In this document: piece by piece, positions 8,779 to 17,998 of the stretch
How positions within the stretch are numbered: the first letter of the stretch is position 1
How the letters are laid out: every line of letters begins with the position of its first letter
From: an uncultured Anaerococcus sp.
Lineage (GTDB): Bacteria > Bacillota > Clostridia > Tissierellales > Peptoniphilaceae
Reading direction: 5' to 3'
Assembly (NCBI RefSeq): GCF_943912385.1
Contig: NZ_CALTTY010000004.1
Location: 1 to 64,000 of the forward strand
Length of the DNA stretch: 64,000 nt
Program-made: the position numbers and the translations under genes
Notes under the pieces: model-generated
What the model was told of the DNA's origin: nothing
Database searches by the model: none
Seen by the model: only the letters and a program-made list of their open reading frames with translations

Positions 8779-9421
8779 GGCAATTGGAAAAGTTCTATGC
8801 TTTATTCTCTTGGCCATCCTGCTCTTGTTTGTGATCTGCTATGTAACCATAGCCTACCAAGCATCAAGAACTAGGATAAGCTACCAGGATGAAATCTATG
8901 AATATTCTGAAAAATATAATGTTGATCCCTTATTAACAGCATCAATAATAAAGGTTGAATCAGACTTTGATAGGGATGCAGAAAGCCAGCAAGGTGCCCA
9001 GGGTCTGATGCAGCTACTAGATGATACAGCCAAGCACGCAGCTGACCTAACTGGAAAAGATTATTATCCAGACAAGCTATCAGAAGTTGAATATAATCTT
9101 GACTTAGGTATAGCATATTATGACTACCTATACAGGTATTATAACAACAGAAATCTTGCCCTTGCCGCCTATAACGGAGGCATAGGTAATGTCGATAAGT
9201 GGATAGATGAAGGGGTAGTTGACCCAGTTGACCCAGACCCACAAGATATTCCCTTTGAGGAAACCAGGCAGTATGTAGTAAAAATCGATGCAAACTACGA
9301 TGTTTACAAGAAATTTTATAAAAATGGCCTGCCAAACGAAAAAAGGATGTCAAATCTAAAACAGCTTGCTTTCGACAATTATATGGTCTTTGTAGAAGAT
9401 ATTTTAGTAAATTTAAGATAA
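8765..9421 (+). CDS. Membrane-anchored lytic transglycosylase
   Basis: 218 residues: an N-terminal membrane segment (about residues 8-30), then an Slt70/LT domain with ASIIKVESDFD (catalytic Glu), QGAQGLMQLLDDTA, GIAYYDYL and LALAAYNGG. It cleaves peptidoglycan glycan strands outside the membrane. The usual QLMP is QLLD here, a mild variation. It overlaps coaE by 14 bases, so it is cotranscribed with polA-coaE; this trio recurs in Clostridia. Confidence 0.9.
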   Translation: MKIIKAIGKVLCFILLAILLLFVICYVTIAYQASRTRISYQDEIYEYSEKYNVDPLLTASIIKVESDFDRDAESQQGAQGLMQLLDDTAKHAADLTGKDYYPDKLSEVEYNLDLGIAYYDYLYRYYNNRNLALAAYNGGIGNVDKWIDEGVVDPVDPDPQDIPFEETRQYVVKIDANYDVYKKFYKNGLPNEKRMSNLKQLAFDNYMVFVEDILVNLR

Positions 9422-9425
9422 AATA

Positions 9426-9454
9426 TTGAGTTATTTCCCGATATAATTTATAAT
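9426..9454 (+). promoter_or_regulatory. Promoter of the rnf operon
   Basis: TTGAGT at 9426-9431, a 17-base spacer, TATAAT at 9449-9454, 41 bases upstream of the rnfC ATG. It is the only good candidate in the 74-base gap. Confidence 0.7.
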
Positions 9455-9495
9455 AGTAGTATCGGCAATAAAATTTTTAAAAGAAGGAGAAATTT

Positions 9496-10824
9496 ATGGC
9501 AGCTAATACTATGACATTTGCCCATGGTGTTAAGATGGAAGAATATAAAGAGCTTTCAGAAAATAGCAGTCTTCACACTGCAAGCATTCCAAAGCTAGTG
9601 ACAATTCCTCTAACCCAGCACATAGGGGCACCAAGCAAGTGTATTGTTAAGAAAAAAGATGAAGTTGCTGTTGGAGACCTAATAGGGTCTGCAGTTGGTA
9701 ACTTTTCATCAAATATTCACTCCTCAGTAGCAGGAGTTGTTCAAGATATCATCGAAATCCAATCTGCATCAGGTAAAAAAACTGAGGCGGTTGTTATCGA
9801 TACAGAAGGTTTCGATCAAAGTGTAACTTATACTGAGAAAGAAAACGTAAACTTAAGCCCAGAAGAGATTGTAGCTAAGGTTAAAGAAGCTGGAATTGTT
9901 GGTATGGGTGGGGCGGCATTCCCAGCCCATATTAAATATTCACCTAATAAACCAATTGACACTGTTATAGTGAATGGGGCAGAGTGTGAACCATATATTA
10001 CTTGTGATGACTACATAATGAAAAATTATCCTTTACATATTATTAAAGGACTTATCCAAGTACTTAAGGCAGTAGATGCTAAATATGGCGTAATTGCTAT
10101 AGAAAATAACAAGCCAGAAGCCTTTAAAACTATGACAAAGGCTTTGGAAGGGTTTTCTGAGGAAAATGAGATTGATGGCAATATAAAGATTGTAAGTCTT
10201 GAGACAAAATATCCACAAGGGGATGAAAAAAGACTGATAGATGCAGTTTTAAAAAGAGAAGTACCATCTGGCGGTCTGCCAATGGATGTTGGGGCTGTAG
10301 TCTCAAATATTTCTACTGTAAATTCAATCTACGAAGCCCTTTTTATGGATAAACCACTTTATGAAAGAATCCTTACAGTTACAGGTAAGACTGTTAAAAA
10401 TCCACAAAATATGGTTGTAAGGGTGGGTACAAGTTTCAATGACCTCATAGAAGAAGCAGGCGGGGCAGAAAATATTAGCAAGGTTATAAACGGTGGACCT
10501 ATGTGCGGTATAGCCCAACCAGACTTAAACAATCCTGTAGAAAAGGCGACAAATTGTATACTTGTATTCGATGAGGAAGATGCCTTTATAGAAGATCCAT
10601 CTTCATGTATTAGATGTGGTAGGTGTGTAAGTGTATGTCCGGTCAACCTTCTTCCTAATTACATCCACAAAGATGCCCTTGATGGTAGATTTGATAAGGC
10701 AGATGAGCAAGGAGCTCTTGATTGTATAGAGTGTGGGTCTTGCTCATATGTTTGTCCGTCTAGGAGACCTTTAGTTGAAGCTATAAAATTTGCTAAAAGA
10801 CAAATAAGACAGGCAGGAAAATAG
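9496..10824 (+). CDS. rnfC: Rnf complex subunit C
   Basis: 442 residues. RnfC is the peripheral subunit that exchanges electrons with NADH. Visible are the barrel-sandwich N-terminus, the glycine-rich GMGGAAFPAHIKYS and NGAECEPYITCDD segments of the flavin/NADH-binding domain, and two 4Fe-4S motifs, CIRCGRCVSVCP and CIECGSCSYVCP. First gene of rnfCDGEAB behind a clear promoter. The complex couples ferredoxin:NAD+ electron transfer to ion translocation. Confidence 0.96.
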   Translation: MAANTMTFAHGVKMEEYKELSENSSLHTASIPKLVTIPLTQHIGAPSKCIVKKKDEVAVGDLIGSAVGNFSSNIHSSVAGVVQDIIEIQSASGKKTEAVVIDTEGFDQSVTYTEKENVNLSPEEIVAKVKEAGIVGMGGAAFPAHIKYSPNKPIDTVIVNGAECEPYITCDDYIMKNYPLHIIKGLIQVLKAVDAKYGVIAIENNKPEAFKTMTKALEGFSEENEIDGNIKIVSLETKYPQGDEKRLIDAVLKREVPSGGLPMDVGAVVSNISTVNSIYEALFMDKPLYERILTVTGKTVKNPQNMVVRVGTSFNDLIEEAGGAENISKVINGGPMCGIAQPDLNNPVEKATNCILVFDEEDAFIEDPSSCIRCGRCVSVCPVNLLPNYIHKDALDGRFDKADEQGALDCIECGSCSYVCPSRRPLVEAIKFAKRQIRQAGK

Positions 10825-10833
10825 GGGGGGAAT

Positions 10834-11811
10834 ATGGAAAATAAAAGCTTATTAGTAACAGCTTCTCCGCATATAAGAAGTAAGAGAACAGTAAAAAACG
10901 ACATGCTAGATGTCATAATTGCACTTTTACCTGCAGGCGCTGTTTCTGTTTACTACTTTGGATATAGGGCCTTGGTTTTAATCTTGGCATCTATTGTATC
11001 ATGCGTTTTAGCTGAAACAATTTTTAATAAATGTCTAAAAAGAGAAAATACAGTAAAAGATTTATCAGCAGTTGTAACAGGTATCTTGCTTGCCTATAAC
11101 GTGCCATTTACACTTCCAGTGTGGCAGCTTGTAATCGGCGCTTTATTTGCAATTATAGTTTGTAAGATGCTTTTTGGTGGAATCGGTCAAAACATTGTAA
11201 ACCCTGCCCTTGCTGCAAGAGCATTTCTCATGGCATCTTGGTCAAATACAATGACAAACTTTGTACCTACAGAAAGAGTTGCTACTTTAAAAACAATCAG
11301 TGATGTATCAATGATTAGTCAGGCAACACCACTTTCAAGTCCAAATACCTACACCCTAATGGATCTATTTATAGGTCATACCCCTGGGTCTTTAGGTGAA
11401 ATCAGTGCCCTTGCCTTATTAATTGGCGCATGCTACCTAGTAATAAGAAAGGTAATTAACCTAAGAATCCCATTAGTATACATACTAACAACAACAATAA
11501 TGCTAGCAATTTTCGGAGACAAGGTAGATTTAGAATACTTACTTAGACAAATCCTATCAGGTGGTCTAATCCTCGGTGCTTTCTTTATGGCAACAGATTA
11601 TACTACAACTCCAATTACTCCTAAGGGACAAATCGTATTTGCCATTGGATGTGGGTTTATAACAGCTGTTATAAGACTATGGGGTGGATATCCAGAAGGT
11701 GTGTCATATTCAATTTTACTTATGAATCTTCTGGTACCAGTTATAGAAAAACACACAAGACCTAGGATTTTTGGTAAGGGTAAGGTAAAAAAAGGAGCGA
11801 AAAATGAATAA
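10834..11811 (+). CDS. rnfD: Rnf complex subunit D
   Basis: 325 residues, multi-span membrane protein. SMISQATPLSSP contains the Thr expected to carry covalent FMN, and FMATDYTTTPITPKGQ is a conserved RnfD/NqrB segment. It precedes rnfG and overlaps it by 8 bases. Confidence 0.95.
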   Translation: MENKSLLVTASPHIRSKRTVKNDMLDVIIALLPAGAVSVYYFGYRALVLILASIVSCVLAETIFNKCLKRENTVKDLSAVVTGILLAYNVPFTLPVWQLVIGALFAIIVCKMLFGGIGQNIVNPALAARAFLMASWSNTMTNFVPTERVATLKTISDVSMISQATPLSSPNTYTLMDLFIGHTPGSLGEISALALLIGACYLVIRKVINLRIPLVYILTTTIMLAIFGDKVDLEYLLRQILSGGLILGAFFMATDYTTTPITPKGQIVFAIGCGFITAVIRLWGGYPEGVSYSILLMNLLVPVIEKHTRPRIFGKGKVKKGAKNE

Positions 11812-12346
11812 AAGTATAAAATTAGGTTTTAAACTATTACTTATAACATCGGTAACAGCCCTAGCCCTAGCCTTTACAAATAGTATGACTGAGCCAATAA
11901 TCGAAGCTAATCAACAAGAAGTTCTTAAAGAAAGCTTGGCTGTAGTCTACGAGGCTGATAGCTATGAAGAGATAGATGTTGAAAAGCCTGATACAGTAGA
12001 GGTTGTCTACAAGGCATCAAGTTCTGAAGGTGATGGATATGTCTTCCAAATCCTATCTCCTGGTGGTTATGGTGGTGATATCGAATACCTTGTAGCTGTT
12101 GATGCTGACCACAACATAACAGGATTTGCCCCATTAAACCACGCTGAGTCAGCAGGTTTTGGTGCAGAAATGGAAGAAGACTTCTTCAAAGATGGTATGG
12201 TAGGAGTCAATGTAGACGAAGAAGTAAAAGCAAGTCCAGCTGGAGGAGAACACGAAATTATTGGCCTCTCTGGAGCAACTATTTCGACAAATACCATCCT
12301 TAAGGGTATTAACGACGCAAGAGAAGTTCTTGCTAACTTAGAATAG
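11804..12346 (+). CDS. rnfG: Rnf complex subunit G
   Basis: 180 residues: one N-terminal membrane anchor, then an FMN-binding domain with GLSGATIST, the motif whose Thr binds FMN covalently through phosphoester. GYGGDIEYLVAVD matches the domain core. Overlaps rnfD. Confidence 0.95.
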   Translation: MNKSIKLGFKLLLITSVTALALAFTNSMTEPIIEANQQEVLKESLAVVYEADSYEEIDVEKPDTVEVVYKASSSEGDGYVFQILSPGGYGGDIEYLVAVDADHNITGFAPLNHAESAGFGAEMEEDFFKDGMVGVNVDEEVKASPAGGEHEIIGLSGATISTNTILKGINDAREVLANLE

Positions 12347-12354
12347 GAGATATC

Positions 12355-12981
12355 ATGGACAAAGAAAAAAATACTAAGCCAAAGGTAAATTACGGAAAAA
12401 TATTTACCGACGGTATCTTTAAAAACAACCCTGTCCTCGTACAGATGGTTGGTATGTGTTCAGTACTTGCCATATCTTCATCATTAACAAATGCTGTTGG
12501 TATGGGTGTATCTGTTACATTCGTACTAGTGATGAGTAACTTAGTTATATCACTACTTCGTAACTTCATATCAGATGAGATCAGGATCCCATCCTTTATA
12601 GTAGTTATAGCAGGTTTTGTAACTATAGTTCAAATGTTAATTAAGGCCTATGCGCCAGCCCTAGATAAGAGTTTGGGTATCTTTATCCCACTTATAGTAG
12701 TAAACTGTTTAATCCTTGCGCGTGCTGAAGGCTTTGCTAGCCAAAACAGACCTCTTCCTTCCATAGTTGATGGTATCAGCCAGGGTATAGGCTATACACT
12801 TGCTATATCAATACTCGCTTTCTTTAGAGAGTTATTAGGGGCGGGAACACTATTTGGTATTGGAATCATGCCAGAAGAATACACCATTGGATTTATGCTC
12901 CAACCAGCATCATCCTTTTTAGTCCTTGGTCTTATCTATGGTGCCTTCAATGCCATCATGAACAAGAAAAAAGTTGATTAG
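12355..12981 (+). CDS. rnfE: Rnf complex subunit E
   Basis: 208 residues, six hydrophobic segments. VNCLILARAEGFASQN carries the conserved Cys expected to take part in the membrane Fe-S centre shared by RnfA and RnfE. Eight bases after rnfG, with a GGAG site. Confidence 0.95.
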   Translation: MDKEKNTKPKVNYGKIFTDGIFKNNPVLVQMVGMCSVLAISSSLTNAVGMGVSVTFVLVMSNLVISLLRNFISDEIRIPSFIVVIAGFVTIVQMLIKAYAPALDKSLGIFIPLIVVNCLILARAEGFASQNRPLPSIVDGISQGIGYTLAISILAFFRELLGAGTLFGIGIMPEEYTIGFMLQPASSFLVLGLIYGAFNAIMNKKKVD

Positions 12982-12989
12982 GAGTTATT

Positions 12990-13565
12990 ATGGCAGAATT
13001 ATTTAAAATTATAATAGCAACTATATTCGTATCAAACTATGTATTGGGACAATTCTTAGGTATTTGTCCAGCACTAGGTGTTACAAGCAAGGTAGAGACA
13101 GCCAGAGGAATGAGCTTTGCGGTAATATTTGTACTAGTACTTGCAACAGTTATAACCTGGTTTATCCAACACTACATATTAGAGAGATTTGGTATAGAAT
13201 ACTTGCAGACCCTTGTATTTATCTTAGTTATAGCAAGTATAGTGCAGATAGTAGAGACAGTGATGAAAAAATCAATGCCAGCCCTTTACGGAGCTCTTGG
13301 AGTTTTTCTACCACTTATAACAACAAACTGTGTGGTTTTAGGTGCTGCTATAAAGTCAGTGGACCTATCATATGACCTTGTGGAATCAACAGTATATGCC
13401 TTTGCAGCATCCATTGGTTTTATGATTGCGATTGTACTTCTAGCTTATACTAGAGAAAAAATAGAATACAACAATGTACCTGAGTCATTTAAGGGAACAC
13501 CAATGTCTCTTATAACCCTAGGTCTAATGGCTATAGCCTTTATGGGCTTTGCAGGTTTAGCATAG
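12990..13565 (+). CDS. rnfA: Rnf complex subunit A
   Basis: 191 residues, six membrane segments in inverted topology to RnfE. NYVLGQFLGICPALGV and TTNCVVLGAA contain the conserved cysteines of the RnfA/NqrE family. In line with rnfE and rnfB. Confidence 0.95.
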   Translation: MAELFKIIIATIFVSNYVLGQFLGICPALGVTSKVETARGMSFAVIFVLVLATVITWFIQHYILERFGIEYLQTLVFILVIASIVQIVETVMKKSMPALYGALGVFLPLITTNCVVLGAAIKSVDLSYDLVESTVYAFAASIGFMIAIVLLAYTREKIEYNNVPESFKGTPMSLITLGLMAIAFMGFAGLA

Positions 13566-13574
13566 GAGGTAAGA

Positions 13575-14375
13575 ATGGAAAGTTTATTATTGCCTGTAGT
13601 AATCCTTGCTATAATGGGTTTTATCTTTGCGGTAGCCCTAGGCTTTATTTCAGATAAGTTTCATGTTGAAAAATCAGTAGAAGAAGCTGCAGTTAGGGAC
13701 GCTCTCCCTGGAGCCAACTGTGGTGCCTGTGGTTTTCCTGGTTGTGATGGTCTAGCTGAGGCCATTGCTAAGGGGGAAGCACCTGTAAATGCCTGTGTTA
13801 TCGGTGGTGCCAGTGTAACTGATGCGGTTGCCGAGGCCATGGGTGTTGAAGCAACAAGTGCTGATGATAGGCAGGTTGCCCTAGTGAACTGTAATGGTAC
13901 TTGTGAAGCAGCCAAGGACCAATTTAAATATCAAGGTGTTGATGACTGTAGGGCACAAATTGCTCTTTTCGGTGGAAAAAAACAATGTTATTACGGTTGT
14001 ATAGGCTGTGGTACTTGTGAAAAGACCTGTCCATTTGATGCAATCCATATTGTAGACGGAGTTGCCAAGGTTGATAGGGAAAAATGCGTAGCCTGCGGTA
14101 AGTGCGTGGATATTTGTCCTAAAAACATAATCGAGCTTGTACCATATAAACAAAAACATGCTGTGCTTTGCTCATCCCATGATAAGGGTAAGGACGCGAG
14201 GGCTAAGTGTGATAACTCTTGTATAGGCTGTACAATATGTGCAAGGACTTATCCAGAAGCCTTTGAAATGGATGACTTTTTATCAAAGGTAAAAGAAGTA
14301 GAAGACTTAGACCTAGAATTATTAAATACAGCTGCTGAAAAATGTCCAAACAAGTGTATTACAATATTCGAATAA
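13575..14375 (+). CDS. rnfB: Rnf complex subunit B (ferredoxin-type)
   Basis: 266 residues: N-terminal membrane anchor, the GANCGACGFPGCDGLAEAI cluster domain, then ferredoxin motifs CIGCGTCEKTCP and CVACGKCVDICP. A third motif reads CIGCTICARTYP, with Tyr where the fourth cluster Cys would be; extra cysteines nearby (CDNSC, CPNKC) might compensate. RnfB is the entry point for reduced ferredoxin. Last gene of the operon, followed by a terminator. Confidence 0.95.
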   Translation: MESLLLPVVILAIMGFIFAVALGFISDKFHVEKSVEEAAVRDALPGANCGACGFPGCDGLAEAIAKGEAPVNACVIGGASVTDAVAEAMGVEATSADDRQVALVNCNGTCEAAKDQFKYQGVDDCRAQIALFGGKKQCYYGCIGCGTCEKTCPFDAIHIVDGVAKVDREKCVACGKCVDICPKNIIELVPYKQKHAVLCSSHDKGKDARAKCDNSCIGCTICARTYPEAFEMDDFLSKVKEVEDLDLELLNTAAEKCPNKCITIFE

Positions 14376-14382
14376 TTTTTAC

Positions 14383-14407
14383 AAAAGACCCTTCGGGGTC
14401 TTTTTTT
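14383..14407 (+). terminator. Terminator of the rnf operon
   Basis: GACCC-TTCG-GGGTC is a stem with a stable TTCG tetraloop, followed by seven T residues. Confidence 0.92.
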
Positions 14408-14472
14408 ATTGGGATAAAGCCATATAATATAAGAATGAGTAAATAAAATATTTAGAATATTGAGGTATATAT

Positions 14473-14871
14473 ATGAAGATAAGAAAAGGTGATATAATTG
14501 TAGTTATAGGCCTAATTGTCTTAAGCTTTGGCTTAAATTTTGCCATAGATATGGCGACAAGTGGCTATGATGGCGATTATTTAGTTGTAGAGCAAGATGG
14601 GAAAGTAATAAAAAAAGTACCCATGGAAGAGGATACAGAATTTACAGTCAACTACGGCGGCCATTATAATACAGTGGTTATCAAAGATAAAAAAGCCTAC
14701 ATCAAGGAGGCTGACTGCCTGGATCAAATCTGTACGCACATGCACCCGGTAGAAAAGGAAGGTCAAACTATAATCTGCCTACCCCACAGGCTCTTTCTAG
14801 AAATAGAAAGTTCTAAGGATAAAAAAGAAGAGAAAAAATCTTATGATACTATAGATAAGGTGGTGAACTAA
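14473..14871 (+). CDS. NusG-domain-II membrane protein
   Basis: 132 residues: one N-terminal membrane segment (about 8-27), then a NusG_II-type domain with CLDQICTHMHP and ICLPHRLFLEI. The two cysteines of CxxxxC plus the following ICLPH are typical of these extracytoplasmic proteins. Together with the overlapping Gx-type gene it forms a pair that, in Listeria and related species, belongs to the flavin-based extracellular electron transfer locus (eetA/eetB-like). Its position directly after rnf suggests a redox-linked role (inference). Confidence 0.8.
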   Translation: MKIRKGDIIVVIGLIVLSFGLNFAIDMATSGYDGDYLVVEQDGKVIKKVPMEEDTEFTVNYGGHYNTVVIKDKKAYIKEADCLDQICTHMHPVEKEGQTIICLPHRLFLEIESSKDKKEEKKSYDTIDKVVN

Positions 14872-15392
14872 TGGGAAAAAATATAAGACAACTTACCAAT
14901 ATGGCCCTGCTTGTGGCCCTGGCCCTAGTGATATCACTGATAGAATTACAAATTCCCATGCCTGTGCCTATCCCAGGTGCAAAACTTGGACTTTCTAATA
15001 TAATAATACTAGTAAGTCTTTATTTTTATGGCTTTAAGGCAAGTCTTACTATAGCCCTATTAAAAAGCTTTATGCTAGTTTTAATAACTGGTGCTGTAAC
15101 TTCATTTTTCTACTCAGCAGCAGGTGCAATTCTTTCATCAATTGCCATGGCATTTGCTTTAAGATACCATGACCGCCTATTTTCCTTTATAGGAGTTAGC
15201 GAGATAGGAGCCTTTGCCCATAACTTAGGCCAGATAATTGTATCAACAATTATAATGGAAAATATTAAGATGTTTACTTATTTTCCGGCCCTAGTTATTG
15301 TAGGAACTTTTAGTGGTTTTTTTGTAGGACTTTCTTCAAACTTTATAATAAAACATATGAAGAAAATAAACATGGAGAAAAAATATAAGTGA
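14871..15392 (+). CDS. Gx transporter / heptaprenyl diphosphate synthase component I family
   Basis: 173 residues, five or six membrane segments; IPMPVPIPGAKLGLSNI and AAGAILSS are typical of this ECF-S-like family, annotated either as Gx transporter or as heptaprenyl diphosphate synthase component I. The start overlaps the previous stop (TAATG). Its usual partner is the NusG-domain-II protein; the true substrate is unsettled. Confidence 0.8.
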   Translation: MGKNIRQLTNMALLVALALVISLIELQIPMPVPIPGAKLGLSNIIILVSLYFYGFKASLTIALLKSFMLVLITGAVTSFFYSAAGAILSSIAMAFALRYHDRLFSFIGVSEIGAFAHNLGQIIVSTIIMENIKMFTYFPALVIVGTFSGFFVGLSSNFIIKHMKKINMEKKYK

Positions 15393-16069
15393 AACGAACC
15401 ATCAAGGATATGAAGCTTGCTGATAGGCCAAGAGAAAAACTAATCAAGCTTGGCCATGACAGTCTTAGTGAGAAAGAGCTTCTTGCAATTATTATATCAA
15501 CAGGAACAGATAAGAAAAATGCAATAGAACTAGCCGATGAAATCCTTCAGGCCTTCAGTGAAGAGGCCCTCCTTGAGATAGAGGTAGAGGAATTGACTAA
15601 AATTAATGGGATAAAGGAAGCCAAGGCTTCTAAAATAGTAGCAAGCCTCCAACTTGGGAAAAGGATAAAGGAAAAGATTTTAAATAAGGATAAGTATCAG
15701 ATAAGTTCAAATGAAGATGCCTATGAGTATATAAAGGATACAATAAGTCTTAAGGATAGGGAGTACTTTTATACAATCTTACTTAACAATAAAAATGAAG
15801 TGATTTCCAAGGAATTAATTTCTATAGGTGACTTATCTTCATCCATAGTAAATCCGAGGGAAGTCTTTAAATCAGCCATAAAAAAATCGGCCAAGTCTAT
15901 AATTCTTGCCCACAACCACCCATCGGGTAAACCCAGCCCCTCAAGGGCTGACCTAATGATTACCCATAGGTTAATAGATGCAGGAGATATACTTGATATA
16001 GAAGTCCTTGATCATTTAATAATTGGTCATGGTTCTTATGTTAGTTTAAAAAAAGATAATTATATATAG
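15389..16069 (+). CDS. radC: RadC family JAMM-domain protein
   Basis: 226 residues: an N-terminal helix-hairpin-helix-like part, then a JAMM metal site with the upstream Glu and HNHPSGKPSPSRAD. The start is GTG at 15389, preceded by GGAG. RadC is called a DNA repair protein by tradition, but its biochemical role is not established. Its place just upstream of mreBCD is the same as in Bacillus subtilis. Confidence 0.92.
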   Translation: MKRTIKDMKLADRPREKLIKLGHDSLSEKELLAIIISTGTDKKNAIELADEILQAFSEEALLEIEVEELTKINGIKEAKASKIVASLQLGKRIKEKILNKDKYQISSNEDAYEYIKDTISLKDREYFYTILLNNKNEVISKELISIGDLSSSIVNPREVFKSAIKKSAKSIILAHNHPSGKPSPSRADLMITHRLIDAGDILDIEVLDHLIIGHGSYVSLKKDNYI

Positions 16070-16078
16070 GAGTTTTAT

Positions 16079-17089
16079 ATGAAATTTCAGATGATTGCTA
16101 CAGACTTTGCCATCGATCTTGGCACTAGCAATATTTTGGTATATAAAAAAGGTGAAGGTCTTATTATAAATGAACCATCAAGCCTAGTTCTTGATGATAA
16201 CCGTAGTAAGGTCCTAGCTGTCGGCCAGGAGGCTAAGGATATGCTTGGCAAGACTCATGAAGAGATTCAGGTTGTAAAACCAATAAAAAATGGGGTGATA
16301 ACAGACTTTAATCTCACAGAAGCCTTGCTAAATTATTTCTTTGATAAGGTAAATGTTGGCTTTTCTTTTATTCAACCTAGGGTAGTCATAGTGGTCCCAT
16401 CAGGAATAACCGATATCCAAAAAAGAGCAGTAGAAGATGCAGCCCTCCATGCAGGAAGCAGGGATATCATCCTTGTTGACGAATCTTTAGCGGCAGCCTA
16501 TGGTATGGACTTAGAACCAGAAGATCCAAAAGGGATTTTAATGATAAATATGGGTGCAGGTACCAGCCAGGTTGCAGTCATTGCCCTAAATGGAATCGTA
16601 GTTTCAGCCACCATTAATAAGGGTGGAGACTACATAGATGAGAAGATTATAGAATATTTCAGAGAAGAAAAGGGCCTTGAAATAGGGAAAAATACAGCAG
16701 AAGAAGTTAAAATCAAACTTGGGTCTTTGAAGGTTAAAGACGGTAAGAATGATATGGAAGTAGATGGTAGGGACCTTGCTGATGCAAGACCAAAAACTGT
16801 AAATCTTATGTCAAATGAGCTAGTTTCATGTGTTTTACCCTTTGCAGATGAGCTTTGTGACCTAGTCTTTGAAGTCTTAGAAAAAACGCCGCCTGAAATA
16901 TCGTCAGATATAAAGAAAAATGGTTTTACCCTTTCAGGAGGCCTAAGCCAGTTAAGTGGAATGGGAGAATACTTAGAAAAGAAGATAGGGCTTAAGTCTT
17001 ACCATTCCGAAGATCCGTTGACAGACGCTATACTTGGAGCTGGAAAAATTTTAGAAAATCCAGATAAGTATTTGAAATATCATAAGTAG
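16079..17089 (+). CDS. mreB: Rod shape-determining protein MreB
   Basis: 336 residues, actin fold. Nucleotide-binding segments FAIDLGTSNILVY, VVIVVPSG, LMINMGAGTSQVAVI and GFTLSGGLSQLSG are intact. It forms filaments that guide lateral wall synthesis with MreC, MreD and PBP2 encoded next. If the host is a coccus, as most Peptoniphilaceae are described, a complete elongasome operon is notable. Confidence 0.95.
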   Translation: MKFQMIATDFAIDLGTSNILVYKKGEGLIINEPSSLVLDDNRSKVLAVGQEAKDMLGKTHEEIQVVKPIKNGVITDFNLTEALLNYFFDKVNVGFSFIQPRVVIVVPSGITDIQKRAVEDAALHAGSRDIILVDESLAAAYGMDLEPEDPKGILMINMGAGTSQVAVIALNGIVVSATINKGGDYIDEKIIEYFREEKGLEIGKNTAEEVKIKLGSLKVKDGKNDMEVDGRDLADARPKTVNLMSNELVSCVLPFADELCDLVFEVLEKTPPEISSDIKKNGFTLSGGLSQLSGMGEYLEKKIGLKSYHSEDPLTDAILGAGKILENPDKYLKYHK

Positions 17090-17095
17090 GTAGTT

Positions 17096-17998
17096 ATGGC
17101 ATATAAGAGAGTAAAAAAAGATAGAAAACCCTTTGTATTTACAATTATAGGTCTAATTCTTTTAATAATTATTTCAAGCCAGACAGAGTTCTTATCAAAG
17201 ACAGGGTCAAATATAGTTAATACAATATTTAAACCCGTAGAAAAGGTAAGTTATTCTATTTCATCGGCTGTCATCGAGCAGTTAGAAAGAACTATTGGTT
17301 CAAAGGAAACCCGTAAAGAAGTTTTAAGGCTCGAGGCTGAAAATAGGTCTCTAGTTATGGAAAATGCAAGGTTAACTGCTGCTATAAGTAGGGAAGATTT
17401 TCTAAAAGATGAAGCCAAGGCTACAAGGGGATCAGAGAATAAATATATCAAAGCCAAGCTTGTAAATACTGATGTAAATTCCATGACTACTCATTTTACA
17501 ATCGATAAGGGTAAGTCTGATGGGATTGAAAAAAATGACATTATCCTCCAGGCTGTAGGAGATAGCAAGTTTTATACAGGCCTAGTAGGTAAGGTGACTG
17601 AAGTTTATCCTACCACTGCCAGGGTGGAGACTATAAACTCCAGCGAGAATGATGTATCCTTTGTAAATGCAAGCTCAGGTGACTATGGTGTTATAGATAT
17701 ATTTGATAAAAATACAATCCAAGGATATATGATAGATTTAGAAAGTACAGTAAATGAAAAGGACATCCTTCTTACTAGTGGACTTGGTGGTATATATCCA
17801 TATGGTATCTACATAGGTAGGGTATCAACAGTGACAATGAGTGAGGATTCTTTAAGGAAAAATATTACAATCAAGTCTCCAGTAGACTTCTCCCACCTAT
17901 ACAGAGTCCTTGTCCTAAAGGGGGATACGACCTATTCAATCGATAAAAAACCTGCAAGCGAAGATAAGACACCAAAGGAAGGAGAAATCCATGAATAA
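17096..17998 (+). CDS. mreC: Rod shape-determining protein MreC
   Basis: 300 residues: N-terminal membrane segment (about 14-30), a coiled coil (residues 70-105), then the beta-rich MreC domain. It is the periplasmic-side scaffold of the elongasome. Six bases after mreB; overlaps mreD. Confidence 0.93.
   Translation: MAYKRVKKDRKPFVFTIIGLILLIIISSQTEFLSKTGSNIVNTIFKPVEKVSYSISSAVIEQLERTIGSKETRKEVLRLEAENRSLVMENARLTAAISREDFLKDEAKATRGSENKYIKAKLVNTDVNSMTTHFTIDKGKSDGIEKNDIILQAVGDSKFYTGLVGKVTEVYPTTARVETINSSENDVSFVNASSGDYGVIDIFDKNTIQGYMIDLESTVNEKDILLTSGLGGIYPYGIYIGRVSTVTMSEDSLRKNITIKSPVDFSHLYRVLVLKGDTTYSIDKKPASEDKTPKEGEIHE

Noticed and set aside
8871..9353. 160-codon minus-strand open frame opposite the lytic transglycosylase
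   Set aside because: No ribosome binding site and low-complexity composition; the plus strand has a clear conserved protein.
13064..13375. Second plus-strand open frame within rnfA
   Set aside because: Lies wholly within a well-conserved membrane protein and has no site of its own.
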